Shown: positions 1 through 7,372, counted from the first letter of the stretch. The stretch: 8,748 nt of DNA from Wenzhouxiangella sp. (GCA_007135355.1 SLJA01000015.1:1-8748); one strand, 5' to 3'. The notes: generated by a model not told the origin, from the sequence alone. A program made the numbers and translations.

Positions 1-995
1 CCCCGACGCGCGAGTTGGCGATCCAGATTCATCGCGATGCCGAGCTGCTGGGCAAGCATACCGGCTTGCGCACCCTGCTGGCTTACGGTGGTGTGGATTA
101 CGCCAAGCAACGCTCCGAGATCGCAGACGGTGTGGACATCCTGATCGGCACTCCGGGTCGCCTGATCGACTACCTCAAGCAGGATGTCTACAGTCTGAAG
201 TACATCGAAGTCGCGGTGCTGGATGAGGCCGACCGAATGTTCGACCTCGGCTTCATTACCGACATCCGCTTCCTGTTCAGGCGCATGCCGCCGCCCAGTC
301 AGCGTCAGACCCTGATGTTTTCCGCCACCTTCCCGTTCAAGGTCACCGAGCTGGCCTACGAGCACATGAACGATGCCGAGACCATCCGGGTCGAGGAAGA
401 GCAGATGACCACCGAACGGGTCACCCAGGTGGTCTATTACCCCGCCAATCGCGAAAAGCTGCCCTTGCTGGTGCAATTGCTCAAGGCCATGAATGACGGC
501 CATGTGATGGTGTTTGCCAACACCCGCCACGCCGTAGACCACATCGCGCGAACTCTGAAGGCGAACGGTTTCAATGTCGCGGCCCTGGCCGGCAATGTGC
601 CCCAGGTCAAGCGCCAGAAGCTGCTCAAGCGGTTTCATGATGGCCAGATCGATGTGATGGTGGCTACCGATGTGGCCGCTCGCGGCCTGCACATCCCGGA
701 TGTCAGCCATGTCATCAACTATGACCTGCCGCAGGACGCGGCCGACTATGTGCATCGCATTGGCCGCACGGCTCGGCTGGGGGCCACCGGCGATGCCATC
801 AGTTTTGCTTGCGAGGATTACGCGTTCTATTTGCCCGACATCGAGCAGTACATCGACCTGCAGCTGCCGGTCATTCAGCACGATCCCGACAGTCTGCCGC
901 GTCTGGAACGGCCGCCGCCGCGCAAGAAAAAGAAAGCCGACGGCAGGCCGAGGTCGGGCGGCGGCGGCAGAAGGCGGCGTTCCGGAGCTCGCTAA
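1..995 (+). CDS. rhlB: ATP-dependent DEAD-box RNA helicase RhlB (5'-truncated by the window edge)
   Basis: This is the C-terminal ~330 residues of a DEAD-box RNA helicase; reading is open from base 3 and the true start lies outside the window. The first codons read PTRELA (motif Ia), so the TTG at base 15 is an internal Leu and not a start. Counting that codon as residue 1, visible motifs are TPGR (46-49), DEAD (70-73), SAT (103-105), ATDVAARGLHIP in motif V and HRIGRTARLG in motif VI (247-256). The segments LGFITDIRFLFRRMP and ISFACEDYA, and the short tail, match RhlB rather than other DEAD-box paralogues. The last ~28 residues are a Lys/Arg/Gly-rich tail suited to RNA binding. RhlB unwinds structured RNA and in enterobacteria works with RNase E in the degradosome; the second point is family knowledge and not visible here. 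It contains one Cys. It lies 155 bp upstream of gspC and is probably a separate transcription unit. Confidence 0.93.
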   Translation, partial: PTRELAIQIHRDAELLGKHTGLRTLLAYGGVDYAKQRSEIADGVDILIGTPGRLIDYLKQDVYSLKYIEVAVLDEADRMFDLGFITDIRFLFRRMPPPSQRQTLMFSATFPFKVTELAYEHMNDAETIRVEEEQMTTERVTQVVYYPANREKLPLLVQLLKAMNDGHVMVFANTRHAVDHIARTLKANGFNVAALAGNVPQVKRQKLLKRFHDGQIDVMVATDVAARGLHIPDVSHVINYDLPQDAADYVHRIGRTARLGATGDAISFACEDYAFYLPDIEQYIDLQLPVIQHDPDSLPRLERPPPRKKKKADGRPRSGGGGRRRRSGAR

Positions 996-1079
996 GCTGA
1001 GCCTGCGCGTCGCAATGTCGTGATAAGCCCGGACGCCATGGATGGGCGCGCGAAGCGGAGATCATGAAAGTCGATTTCG

Positions 1080-1102
1080 CCCCGGCTTCAGGGCTGCCGG
1101 GG
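1080..1102. repeat. Perfect 7-bp GC-rich inverted repeat between rhlB and gspC
   Basis: CCCCGGC (1080-1086) and GCCGGGG (1096-1102) are exact reverse complements separated by 9 nt, so the RNA could form a strong hairpin. No T-tract follows directly, so it is not a classical intrinsic terminator. It could be a weak terminator or 3' stabilising element for rhlB, an operator upstream of gspC, or a chance feature of GC-rich DNA. A T6 run sits at 1139-1144, preceded by CCCCG (1134-1138), which could pair instead with CGGGG (1098-1102) across a 31-nt loop. Confidence 0.4.
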
Positions 1103-1112
1103 CTGTGCTAAT
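1085..1112 (+). promoter_or_regulatory. Possible promoter for the gspC-ftsX operon
   Basis: The sequence TGTGCTAAT (1104-1112) resembles an extended -10 element, with 4 of 6 matches to TATAAT. It would give a leader of about 30 nt before the gspC ATG at 1151. The -35 region (about 1085-1090, GCTTCA) is a poor match, so the call rests on the -10 and on this being the only gap large enough for an operon promoter. It overlaps the right arm of the inverted repeat. Confidence 0.22.
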
Positions 1113-1150
1113 CTGGTGCGGTTTTCGGCAACTCCCCGTTTTTTATCCTG

Positions 1151-2014
1151 ATGGCCAGCCTTTCAGCATCTTGGTCCAAACGCCTGGCGCAGCTCGGTAT
1201 TGTGTTGCTGGCGATGGCCCTGCTGTGGCTGATGACTCGCTTGCTGTGGCTGGTTCTGGCCGGTCCACAGGTCGCAACCCTGCCCATGCCGCCGGTGCCG
1301 CAGGTTCAACCGGCAGCGTCGGCGCGTGACGGTTTTCGCTGGGATTTATTCGGCGAGCCGGCCGCGTCGATACCCATCGTCGCCGCGCCGGTGCAGCAGG
1401 CCAGTGGTGCCTTGAAGCTGAAAGGGGTCATGGGCGGCGGTGCCGAAGTCTTCGCCATCATCGCCGATGAGCAAGGCCGGGAGCGAGTCTATCGGCTGGG
1501 GGATTCTCTGCCGGATGGCGGGACGGTGGAGGAGATCGAGGCCAGACGCGTGATCGTGGCCCGGGACGGTCGCCGCGAGGCGCTGGAAATGCCGCGCGCG
1601 ACATCCGCATCAGCATCTGCGAGCGCAGCATCGACCCCGGCCCGCGCCAGTCCCAGCCCCGCCAACCTGCCGGGCATCCGCGGCTTTGAGCTGCCAAGCG
1701 GTATCAGTGCCGCTTCACTGCAGCAACCCCGTTCGACGGCCACCGAGATTGCCGACCAGATCACGGTCTTGCCGGTTGCCGGCGGCGGCTTCAGGGTTCG
1801 GCCGGGACGGGATGCCGCGCTGTTTGGACAGCTCGGCCTGCAGGTCAATGACATCGTCACGGCGGTCAACGGTCAGCCGCTGACTTCCGAAGAAGATGCC
1901 CGCGCTCTGTTTGCCGATGTCATGCGCAGCGGAGAATTGTCCATTACCATCAATCGCCAAGGTCGCGAAATCACCCTGCGCCCCGACCTGGCGGATCTGA
2001 TGTCGAGGCTGTAG
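1151..2014 (+). CDS. gspC: Type II secretion system protein GspC (inner-membrane link to the secretin)
   Basis: GspC connects the inner-membrane T2SS platform to the outer-membrane secretin and helps select substrates. The 287-residue product has a short cytoplasmic N-terminus with basic residues, one membrane segment (about 15-37), a Pro-rich stretch (45-54), then the homology region (HR), which starts near LFG (66-68) and runs through LKLKGV to about residue 148. An Ala/Ser/Pro linker follows (about 150-172). A PDZ domain (about 200-280) ends the protein, with RVRPGRD, LFGQLGL and the NDIVTAVNGQ strand. Length is typical for GspC with a PDZ domain. ATG 1151 is the only credible start: no other start codon lies between it and the in-frame TAA at 1109. 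No Shine-Dalgarno sequence is visible. It is the first gene of the cluster, 42 bp before gspD. There are no cysteines. The HR domain is expected to bind the N0 domain of GspD. Confidence 0.9.
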   Translation: MASLSASWSKRLAQLGIVLLAMALLWLMTRLLWLVLAGPQVATLPMPPVPQVQPAASARDGFRWDLFGEPAASIPIVAAPVQQASGALKLKGVMGGGAEVFAIIADEQGRERVYRLGDSLPDGGTVEEIEARRVIVARDGRREALEMPRATSASASASAASTPARASPSPANLPGIRGFELPSGISAASLQQPRSTATEIADQITVLPVAGGGFRVRPGRDAALFGQLGLQVNDIVTAVNGQPLTSEEDARALFADVMRSGELSITINRQGREITLRPDLADLMSRL

Positions 2015-2056
2015 TTCGCCCATTGCCCGGACCGAGTGTGGAGCCCGTTTGAAGCC

Positions 2057-3967
2057 ATGTTGCAGCGCCTGAAGTTTTTCCTGATTGCCCTGATTCTCGC
2101 CGGCTCCGTGCATGCTGACCAACGCGGTTCAGCCGAGCACGTGCTCAACTTCAACGATGTCGATATCCGCGCCCTGATCACGGCGGTGGCCGAAATGACC
2201 GGTCGCAATATCATCATCGATCCTCAGGTCGCGGGTCGGGTCACGGTGATCTCGACCCAGCCCATGCGGCGTGACGAAGTGTATGAGGTGTTTTTGTCGA
2301 TCCTGCGCGTGCATGGCTTCACCGCAGTGGCTGACGAGCGCGTGGTGCGCATCCTGCCCGATGTCAATGCGCGGCAGGAGGGGCGGGTGCCGGTGGACGA
2401 TATGCGTGCCGGCGGCGATGATCCGGTGACCCGCATCATCCGGCTTGAGCATGTGCGCGCGGCCGAAGCTTCTCAATTGCTGCGCTCTTTGCTGCCGCAG
2501 TCGGCCTTCATGGTTCACCACGACGCTTCCAACGTCTTGATCATTGCCGACCGCGCCAACAACGTGCGACGCATCGAGAACATCATTCGTCGCCTGGATG
2601 CCGCCAGCGACCAGGACATCGAGGTCATTGCCTTGAGTCACGCCGATGCCGCTGAGGTGGTGCGGCTGCTGAATCGTCTTCATACCAGCGGCAGCGGCGA
2701 GAGTGCATTGGCCGATGAGCGCACCAACACCATCATCCTGTCCGGCGAGCCCAATTTGCGTCTGCGTCTGCGCACCTTGATCAGCCATCTGGATACGCCG
2801 CTCGAGGCTCAGGGCGGCACGAGTGTGATTTATCTGCGCTACACCACGGCCGACACGCTGGTGCCAGTGCTCGAGGGCATACTGGATCTGGATCGCGAGG
2901 ACGGCCAGCGCGTGCGTATCCAGGCCCACCGCGAAACCAATGCGTTGGTGGTGACTGCGTCTCCGGCGGTGTTGCGCAACATCCAGTCGGTCATCAATCA
3001 ACTCGACATTCGGCGTGCCCAGGTGCTGGTCGAGGCCATCATCGCCGAGGTCGCCGTCGACACCTCGCGCGAGCTGGGTATCCAGTGGCAGGCCTTCGCC
3101 TCGGGTGATCGCGGTTTCTTTGGGGGTACCAATTTCCAGGGGGGTGGGCGTAATATTCTCAATCTCAGCGCCGCCGCCGGCGAAGTGACGCCGGACGGCA
3201 ATCTGCTACTGCCCGGGCGGGGTCTGAATCTGGGCTACGTGCGCGGTCGCTCCAGCCTGCTCGGCGTCGAAATCCTCGAAATCGGGGCGCTGGCGCGAGC
3301 GCTCAGCCAGGACACCAACACCAACGTGCTGTCCACGCCCTCCATTGTCACCATGGATAACCACGAGGCCAGCATTAACGTTGGTCAGGAAGTGCCGTTT
3401 TTGTCCGGTAGTTTTGCCACCCAGGGCTTTACCACCGGCGACGGCCAGGTCAACCCGTTCCAGACCGTCAATCGCCAGGAGATCGGCATCAAGCTCAATG
3501 TCACCCCGCATATCAATGAGGGGGACATGATCATGCTGCAGATTGCTCAGGAGGTCTCTACCCTCGCGCCGTCCGGCGGTGCCGTTGATCTGATCACCAA
3601 CAAGCGCACCATATCGACCCGGGTGATGGTGCCCGACGGTGCCATTCTGGTGCTGGGCGGCTTGACCAGCGAAGACTTGCAGGAACAAATGGAGAGCGTG
3701 CCCGGCCTGGGTCGGATTCCGGTGCTGGGTGAACTGTTTCGTTATCGCTCCACCAACAACGTCAAGCGTAACCTCATGGTGTTCATCCGGCCGCAAATCC
3801 TGCATGACGAGGCGCTAAGCAACGATCTGACTCGCTCGCGCTACACGCGCATGCGCGGTGAACAGCTCGATCAGCGCGAGCGCCGACGCGGCCTGGCACG
3901 TCCCGAGGACATGCCCTTGCTACCGGACCTCCACGACTTCCTGCACTCGCCACCGGATGAACGCTGA
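2057..3967 (+). CDS. gspD: Type II secretion system secretin GspD
   Basis: GspD forms the outer-membrane channel through which folded periplasmic proteins leave the cell. I chose ATG 2057 (636 residues) over the in-frame GTG at 2036 because it gives a clean signal peptide: basic LQRLK, a hydrophobic core, and SVHA followed by DQ, with predicted cleavage after Ala20. The GTG start would add seven residues (MWSPFEA) in front. From the ATG, N0 begins near residue 27 (VLNFNDVDIRALI). N1 spans about 123-183, N2 about 187-246 and N3 about 256-317. The secretin domain spans about 318-583 and includes QEVPFLSG, the VPDG..LVLGGL strand and the signature VPGLGRIPVLGELF near 548-561. A charged Arg-rich tail of ~50 residues follows and may correspond to the pilotin-binding S-domain region. 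There is no lipobox. Its end overlaps the start of gspE by 11 bp. There are no cysteines. Confidence 0.94.
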   Translation: MLQRLKFFLIALILAGSVHADQRGSAEHVLNFNDVDIRALITAVAEMTGRNIIIDPQVAGRVTVISTQPMRRDEVYEVFLSILRVHGFTAVADERVVRILPDVNARQEGRVPVDDMRAGGDDPVTRIIRLEHVRAAEASQLLRSLLPQSAFMVHHDASNVLIIADRANNVRRIENIIRRLDAASDQDIEVIALSHADAAEVVRLLNRLHTSGSGESALADERTNTIILSGEPNLRLRLRTLISHLDTPLEAQGGTSVIYLRYTTADTLVPVLEGILDLDREDGQRVRIQAHRETNALVVTASPAVLRNIQSVINQLDIRRAQVLVEAIIAEVAVDTSRELGIQWQAFASGDRGFFGGTNFQGGGRNILNLSAAAGEVTPDGNLLLPGRGLNLGYVRGRSSLLGVEILEIGALARALSQDTNTNVLSTPSIVTMDNHEASINVGQEVPFLSGSFATQGFTTGDGQVNPFQTVNRQEIGIKLNVTPHINEGDMIMLQIAQEVSTLAPSGGAVDLITNKRTISTRVMVPDGAILVLGGLTSEDLQEQMESVPGLGRIPVLGELFRYRSTNNVKRNLMVFIRPQILHDEALSNDLTRSRYTRMRGEQLDQRERRRGLARPEDMPLLPDLHDFLHSPPDER

Positions 3968-5432
3968 TTTTCGACCGGCCTACGGTTTTGCCCGCCGCCG
4001 CGGTGTGGCCATAGCCGGCCAGGACGGCGAGCGCGTGCGCCTGGCTGTGCGCGAGCCGGTCGATCTCGCCGCCGTCCAGGAGGTACGCCGCAGACTGGGC
4101 GCGGCCGTGGTGCTGGAAAAACTCTCGGCCGCCGATTTTGAGCGCCGGGTCACCCAGCTTTATCAATCCGGTGATGAGGCCGCTGCCCAGGTTGCTGAAG
4201 ACCTGGGGGATGACCTTGACCTGTCGCGCCTGGCCGAGGACCTGCCGGAACCGGCTGATCTGCTCGAAAGCGAGGATGATGCGCCGATCATTCGCCTGAT
4301 CAATGGTCTGCTGACTCAGGCGCTGCGCGAGGGCGCGTCAGACATCCATCTCGAGCCGTTCGAAGAGCGCCTGTCGGTGCGGTTCCGGGTCGACGGCGTG
4401 CTGCGGGAAGTCATGTCGCCGGCGCGCGCCCTGGCCGGTCTGATCACCTCGCGCATCAAGGTCATGGCGCGCCTGGACATTGCCGAAAAGCGCGTGCCGC
4501 AGGACGGCCGCATTGGTCTACGCATCGCCGGTCGTCCGGTCGATGTGCGGGTCTCGACCCTGCCGTCGAATCATGGCGAGCGGGTGGTGCTGCGCCTGCT
4601 CGACAAGCAGGCCGGACGGCTCGATCTGGCCGAACTGGGCATGGATCCGGATACCGAAGCGCGCATGGCGAGCATGATTGCCCGGCCGCACGGCATCCTG
4701 CTGGTGACAGGCCCCACCGGCTCGGGCAAATCCACCACCTTGTACGCCGCGCTGATGCGCTTGAACGATCGCAGTCGCAACATCATGACGGTCGAAGACC
4801 CGATTGAGTACGACCTTGACGGCATCGGTCAGACCCAGGTCAACACCAAGGTCGATTTGACCTTTGCCCGGGGCCTGCGCGCCATTCTCCGCCAGGACCC
4901 GGATGTGGTCATGGTCGGCGAAATCCGTGACCTGGAAACCGCGCGTATTGCCGTGCAGGCCAGTCTCACCGGCCACCTGGTGTTGTCGACCCTGCACACC
5001 AACACCGCGGTCGGTGCGATCACGCGTCTGGTTGATATGGGCATTGAGCCCTTTCTGCTGGCCTCGAGCCTGATCGGCACCCTAGCTCAGCGCCTGGTGC
5101 GAGTGCTGGACCCGGAAACGCGCGAAAGCTACACGGTCAGCGCTACGGAACTGGCGCGCCTGGGTTTAGAGGGCCTGCCGAACAGCACCTTGTACCGCCC
5201 GCGCGAAGATCTGCCCTCGGGGCGCTCCGGCTATCGCGGCAGATCCGGTATCTATGAATTGGTGCCGGTGAATGAGGCCATGCGCGCGCTGATTCACGAC
5301 GGCGCCGCCGAGGCGCGCCTGGAGGCGCTGGCGCGCGAGCTTAGTCCGTCGATTCTCGACGACGGCTGGCGCAAGGCTACGGCGGGCGTGACTTCACTTG
5401 AAGAGGTCTTGCGCGTGACGCGGGCGGCCTGA
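3957..5432 (+). CDS. gspE: Type II secretion ATPase GspE lacking the tetracysteine zinc site
   Basis: GspE is the cytoplasmic hexameric ATPase that powers pseudopilus assembly, docking to GspL and GspF. ATG 3957 gives 491 residues, close to the family norm, and overlaps the gspD stop by 11 bp. Upstream codons in this frame lie inside gspD and encode nothing GspE-like. There is no clear ribosome site, so translational coupling to gspD is likely. Domains: N1 (about 8-110, GspL-facing), then N2 from PIIRLINGLL and the ASDIHLEP motif (about 110-235). The ATPase core has Walker A GPTGSGKST (252-260), the Asp box around TVEDPIEYDL (278-287), Walker B with DPDVVMVGEIRD (314-325) and the His box TGHLVLSTLHTN (338-349). 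The C-terminal metal domain is present in outline (LVRVL to SGYRGRSGIYEL), but all four zinc-ligand cysteines are replaced, by Asp385, Thr388, Asp418 and Ser421, with the CxxC spacing kept. The whole protein has no Cys. The catalytic motifs look intact, so it is probably active. Confidence 0.94.
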   Translation: MNADFRPAYGFARRRGVAIAGQDGERVRLAVREPVDLAAVQEVRRRLGAAVVLEKLSAADFERRVTQLYQSGDEAAAQVAEDLGDDLDLSRLAEDLPEPADLLESEDDAPIIRLINGLLTQALREGASDIHLEPFEERLSVRFRVDGVLREVMSPARALAGLITSRIKVMARLDIAEKRVPQDGRIGLRIAGRPVDVRVSTLPSNHGERVVLRLLDKQAGRLDLAELGMDPDTEARMASMIARPHGILLVTGPTGSGKSTTLYAALMRLNDRSRNIMTVEDPIEYDLDGIGQTQVNTKVDLTFARGLRAILRQDPDVVMVGEIRDLETARIAVQASLTGHLVLSTLHTNTAVGAITRLVDMGIEPFLLASSLIGTLAQRLVRVLDPETRESYTVSATELARLGLEGLPNSTLYRPREDLPSGRSGYRGRSGIYELVPVNEAMRALIHDGAAEARLEALARELSPSILDDGWRKATAGVTSLEEVLRVTRAA

Positions 5433-5450
5433 TGAGCGTCTGACGGCAGC

Positions 5451-6647
5451 ATGGGCGCATTCGAATACCAGGCCCTGCAGGGCGGTCGGGCGCAAAAGGG
5501 GGTGATCCAGGCCGATACCGCGCGTGCCGCCCGGGCGCAATTGCGCGAACGCGGCCTGCTGCCGTTGGAAGTGCGCGAGGTCAAGGGCGAAAGCGCCGGC
5601 GGCTGGTCACTGGCGGGGCAGGGTAACGAACGCGCCCTGCTGTTGCGTCAGCTGGCCACCCTGCTCAAGGCAGGCCTGACGCTGGAGGAAGTCTTGAGCG
5701 TGCTGCTGGAGCAGGCCGACGCAGCTGCCCTGCGCCGCCAGCTCGGCGCGATTCGTGCGCGGGTCATGGAGGGTCAGAGCCTGTCGGCGGCCATGTCCGA
5801 GCATACCCGGCTGTTTCCCTACATGTACACTGCGGCCATCGCCGCCGGTGAGCGGGCCGGCCAGCTGGAAATCGTGCTCGAGCGCTTGGCTGATTTCGCC
5901 GAGCAGCGAGAGGCCATGAATCGGGGCTTGAGCGTGGCCCTGGTTTATCCGCTGCTGCTGGCATTGATCGCCATCGCGGTGGTGTGGGGGCTGATTGGTT
6001 TTGTCGTGCCGCGTGTGGTGGGTGTGTTCGAGCAGTCAGCGCAGGAGCTTCCGTTGCTGACGCGCAGTTTGCTGGCCTTGTCGGATTTCATCGCCGGTTA
6101 CGGTCTGATGCTGCTGGTCGCCCTGGTTCTGGGCGCTATTGCAGTTGCCTTCGCCCTGCGTCGTCCGCGACCGCGCGAAGCCATCGATCGCCTGCTGCTG
6201 CGACTGCCACTGCTGGGGCGGCTGGTGCGGGCGCGTCAGACGGCCAGCTTCACCCGCACCCTGGCGATCCTGGTATCCAGTGCTGTCCCGCTGGTCGAGG
6301 CATTGAAGGTCTCGGCCGGCGTGGTCGGCAATCGCGTCGCTCGGGTTGATATCGAGCGCGTGGCGGCCCAGGTGCGCGAGGGTGTGTCGCTGTCGCGCGC
6401 GCTCGATGATGCTCGATGGTTGCCGCCGGTCGCCCGTCGCCTGATCAGCGGCGGTGAAAAAAGCGGTGAGCTGGCGCCCATGCTGAACCACACCGCCGCC
6501 ATCCAGGAGCGCGAACTCAACGCCGCCACCAGCGTGCTGCTGGCCGTGCTGCAGCCGCTGTTGATTTTGCTGGTGGGGCTGATGGTGTTGTATATCGTGC
6601 TGGCGATCATGCTGCCGATTATGAGCATGAGTCAGCTGTTGGCATGA
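5451..6647 (+). CDS. gspF: Type II secretion inner-membrane platform protein GspF
   Basis: GspF is the polytopic inner-membrane protein around which the GspE motor drives pseudopilin assembly. The 398-residue length is normal. It starts MGAFEYQAL, the usual GspF N-terminus, 18 bp after the gspE stop; the ribosome site is weak. Two T2SF domains are visible. The first (about 66-190) carries LATLLKAGLTLEE and AGERAGQLE; the second (about 266-390) carries TLAILVSSAVPLVEAL and GGEKSGELAPML, the duplicated family hallmark. Membrane segments lie at about 162-188, 216-236 and 361-391, giving the expected three-helix topology. Its stop overlaps the ftsE start as ATGA. In most T2SS operons gspG follows; here it does not. 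There are no cysteines. Type IV pilus PilC is the main alternative, but the GspC/D/E neighbours settle the call. Confidence 0.94.
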   Translation: MGAFEYQALQGGRAQKGVIQADTARAARAQLRERGLLPLEVREVKGESAGGWSLAGQGNERALLLRQLATLLKAGLTLEEVLSVLLEQADAAALRRQLGAIRARVMEGQSLSAAMSEHTRLFPYMYTAAIAAGERAGQLEIVLERLADFAEQREAMNRGLSVALVYPLLLALIAIAVVWGLIGFVVPRVVGVFEQSAQELPLLTRSLLALSDFIAGYGLMLLVALVLGAIAVAFALRRPRPREAIDRLLLRLPLLGRLVRARQTASFTRTLAILVSSAVPLVEALKVSAGVVGNRVARVDIERVAAQVREGVSLSRALDDARWLPPVARRLISGGEKSGELAPMLNHTAAIQERELNAATSVLLAVLQPLLILLVGLMVLYIVLAIMLPIMSMSQLLA

Positions 6648-7372
6648 TCAGTTTTGAACACGTCGCCAAGCGCTATCCAGGAGGCGTGCAAGCCCTGAGT
6701 GACGTTACTTTTCGCGTCAACGGCGGTGAGATGGTTTTTATAACCGGCCACTCCGGGGCCGGCAAGTCCACCTTGCTCAAGCTCATCGCCTTGCTGGAGC
6801 GGCCCAGCCGCGGCCAGGTACTGTTTGATGGCCGTAACGTCGGCAAGTTGGCCCGACGCCAGATCCCGTACCTGCGCCGACGCATCGGCGTGATCTTCCA
6901 GGATCACCGACTGCTCAGCGACAAGCGGGTATTCGACAACGTGGCCCTGCCGCTGATGATTGCCGGCCTGCCATTTGCCGAAATCCAGCGCCGTGTGCGC
7001 GCGGCGCTGGACAAGGTCGGTCTGCTCGACAAGGAAAAACTCTATCCGCCGATGCTGTCGGGTGGCGAACAACAGCGGGTGGGTATCGCCCGGGCCATCA
7101 TTGGAAGGCCGCCGGTGGTGCTGGCCGATGAGCCGACCGGTAACCTGGATCCGGGCTTGTCGGCCGAGATCATGAACTATTTTCTGCGCCTGAATGAAAC
7201 CGGCGTCACCGTTTTGATCGCCAGTCATGATCTGGAGCTGATCCGCAGTTTGCGTCGACGCGTGCTGGTGCTGGCCCATGGCCAGATCATTGATGACCGG
7301 CCGGCACGCGCGCGGCGGGACAGCGCCGCGGGGCAAGGCCCATTGGAGCCGGATCAGGGGGCGCTATGGTAA
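6644..7372 (+). CDS. ftsE: Cell division ATP-binding protein FtsE
   Basis: FtsE is the cytoplasmic ABC ATPase that, with FtsX, regulates septal peptidoglycan hydrolysis and supports early divisome assembly. The 242-residue protein has Walker A GHSGAGKST (35-43), the Q-loop in IFQDHRLL (Gln86), the ABC signature LSGGEQQR (138-145), Walker B VVLADEPTGNLD (158-169, catalytic Glu163) and the H-loop ASHD (His195). IFQDHRLLSDKRVFDNVALPL is typical of FtsE rather than LolD or other MacB-like ATPases, and the adjacent ftsX confirms it. ATG 6644 overlaps the gspF stop in an ATGA arrangement with no ribosome site of its own, which suggests translational coupling. The end carries about 20 residues beyond the usual ~222-residue FtsE, with a basic patch (RPARARRD) followed by a Gly/Pro-rich tail. 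That tail region also contains the ftsX ribosome site. There are no cysteines. ftsY, its usual upstream neighbour, is absent. Confidence 0.93.
   Translation: MISFEHVAKRYPGGVQALSDVTFRVNGGEMVFITGHSGAGKSTLLKLIALLERPSRGQVLFDGRNVGKLARRQIPYLRRRIGVIFQDHRLLSDKRVFDNVALPLMIAGLPFAEIQRRVRAALDKVGLLDKEKLYPPMLSGGEQQRVGIARAIIGRPPVVLADEPTGNLDPGLSAEIMNYFLRLNETGVTVLIASHDLELIRSLRRRVLVLAHGQIIDDRPARARRDSAAGQGPLEPDQGALW
7356..7361 (+). promoter_or_regulatory. Shine-Dalgarno-like sequence for ftsX
   Basis: AGGGGG lies 4 bp before the ftsX ATG at 7366, inside the end of ftsE. It is the clearest ribosome-binding sequence in the operon and supports this start for ftsX. The ftsE stop (TAA 7370-7372) falls just inside ftsX, giving a 7-bp overlap. 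Confidence 0.45.

Noticed and set aside
670..1023. 117-codon + strand frame overlapping the end of rhlB
   Set aside because: It is a shifted frame of the conserved helicase motifs V and VI, low in plausible protein features, and runs past the rhlB stop only by chance.
1042..1329. 95-codon + strand frame across the intergenic gap into gspC
   Set aside because: Most of it overlaps the 5' end of gspC in another frame; the product is Gly/Ala/Pro-rich with no motif.
1606..1665. Low-complexity Ala/Ser/Pro stretch in gspC, with short GCATC-like repeats
   Set aside because: It falls in the linker between the HR and PDZ domains, a naturally variable region, and is not a distinct DNA repeat element.
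2129..3001. 290-codon open frame on the - strand opposite gspD
   Set aside because: It lies wholly opposite a clearly recognised secretin gene and its product is rich in His, Gln and Arg with no recognisable motif, as expected for the antisense of GC-rich coding DNA.
3206..3805. 199-codon - strand frame opposite the secretin domain of gspD
   Set aside because: Antisense shadow of the most conserved part of GspD, with no recognisable protein features.
3858..3956. 33-codon N-terminal extension of gspE
   Set aside because: These codons lie inside gspD in another frame, encode nothing resembling GspE, and the ATG at 3957 gives the family length with a typical overlap start.
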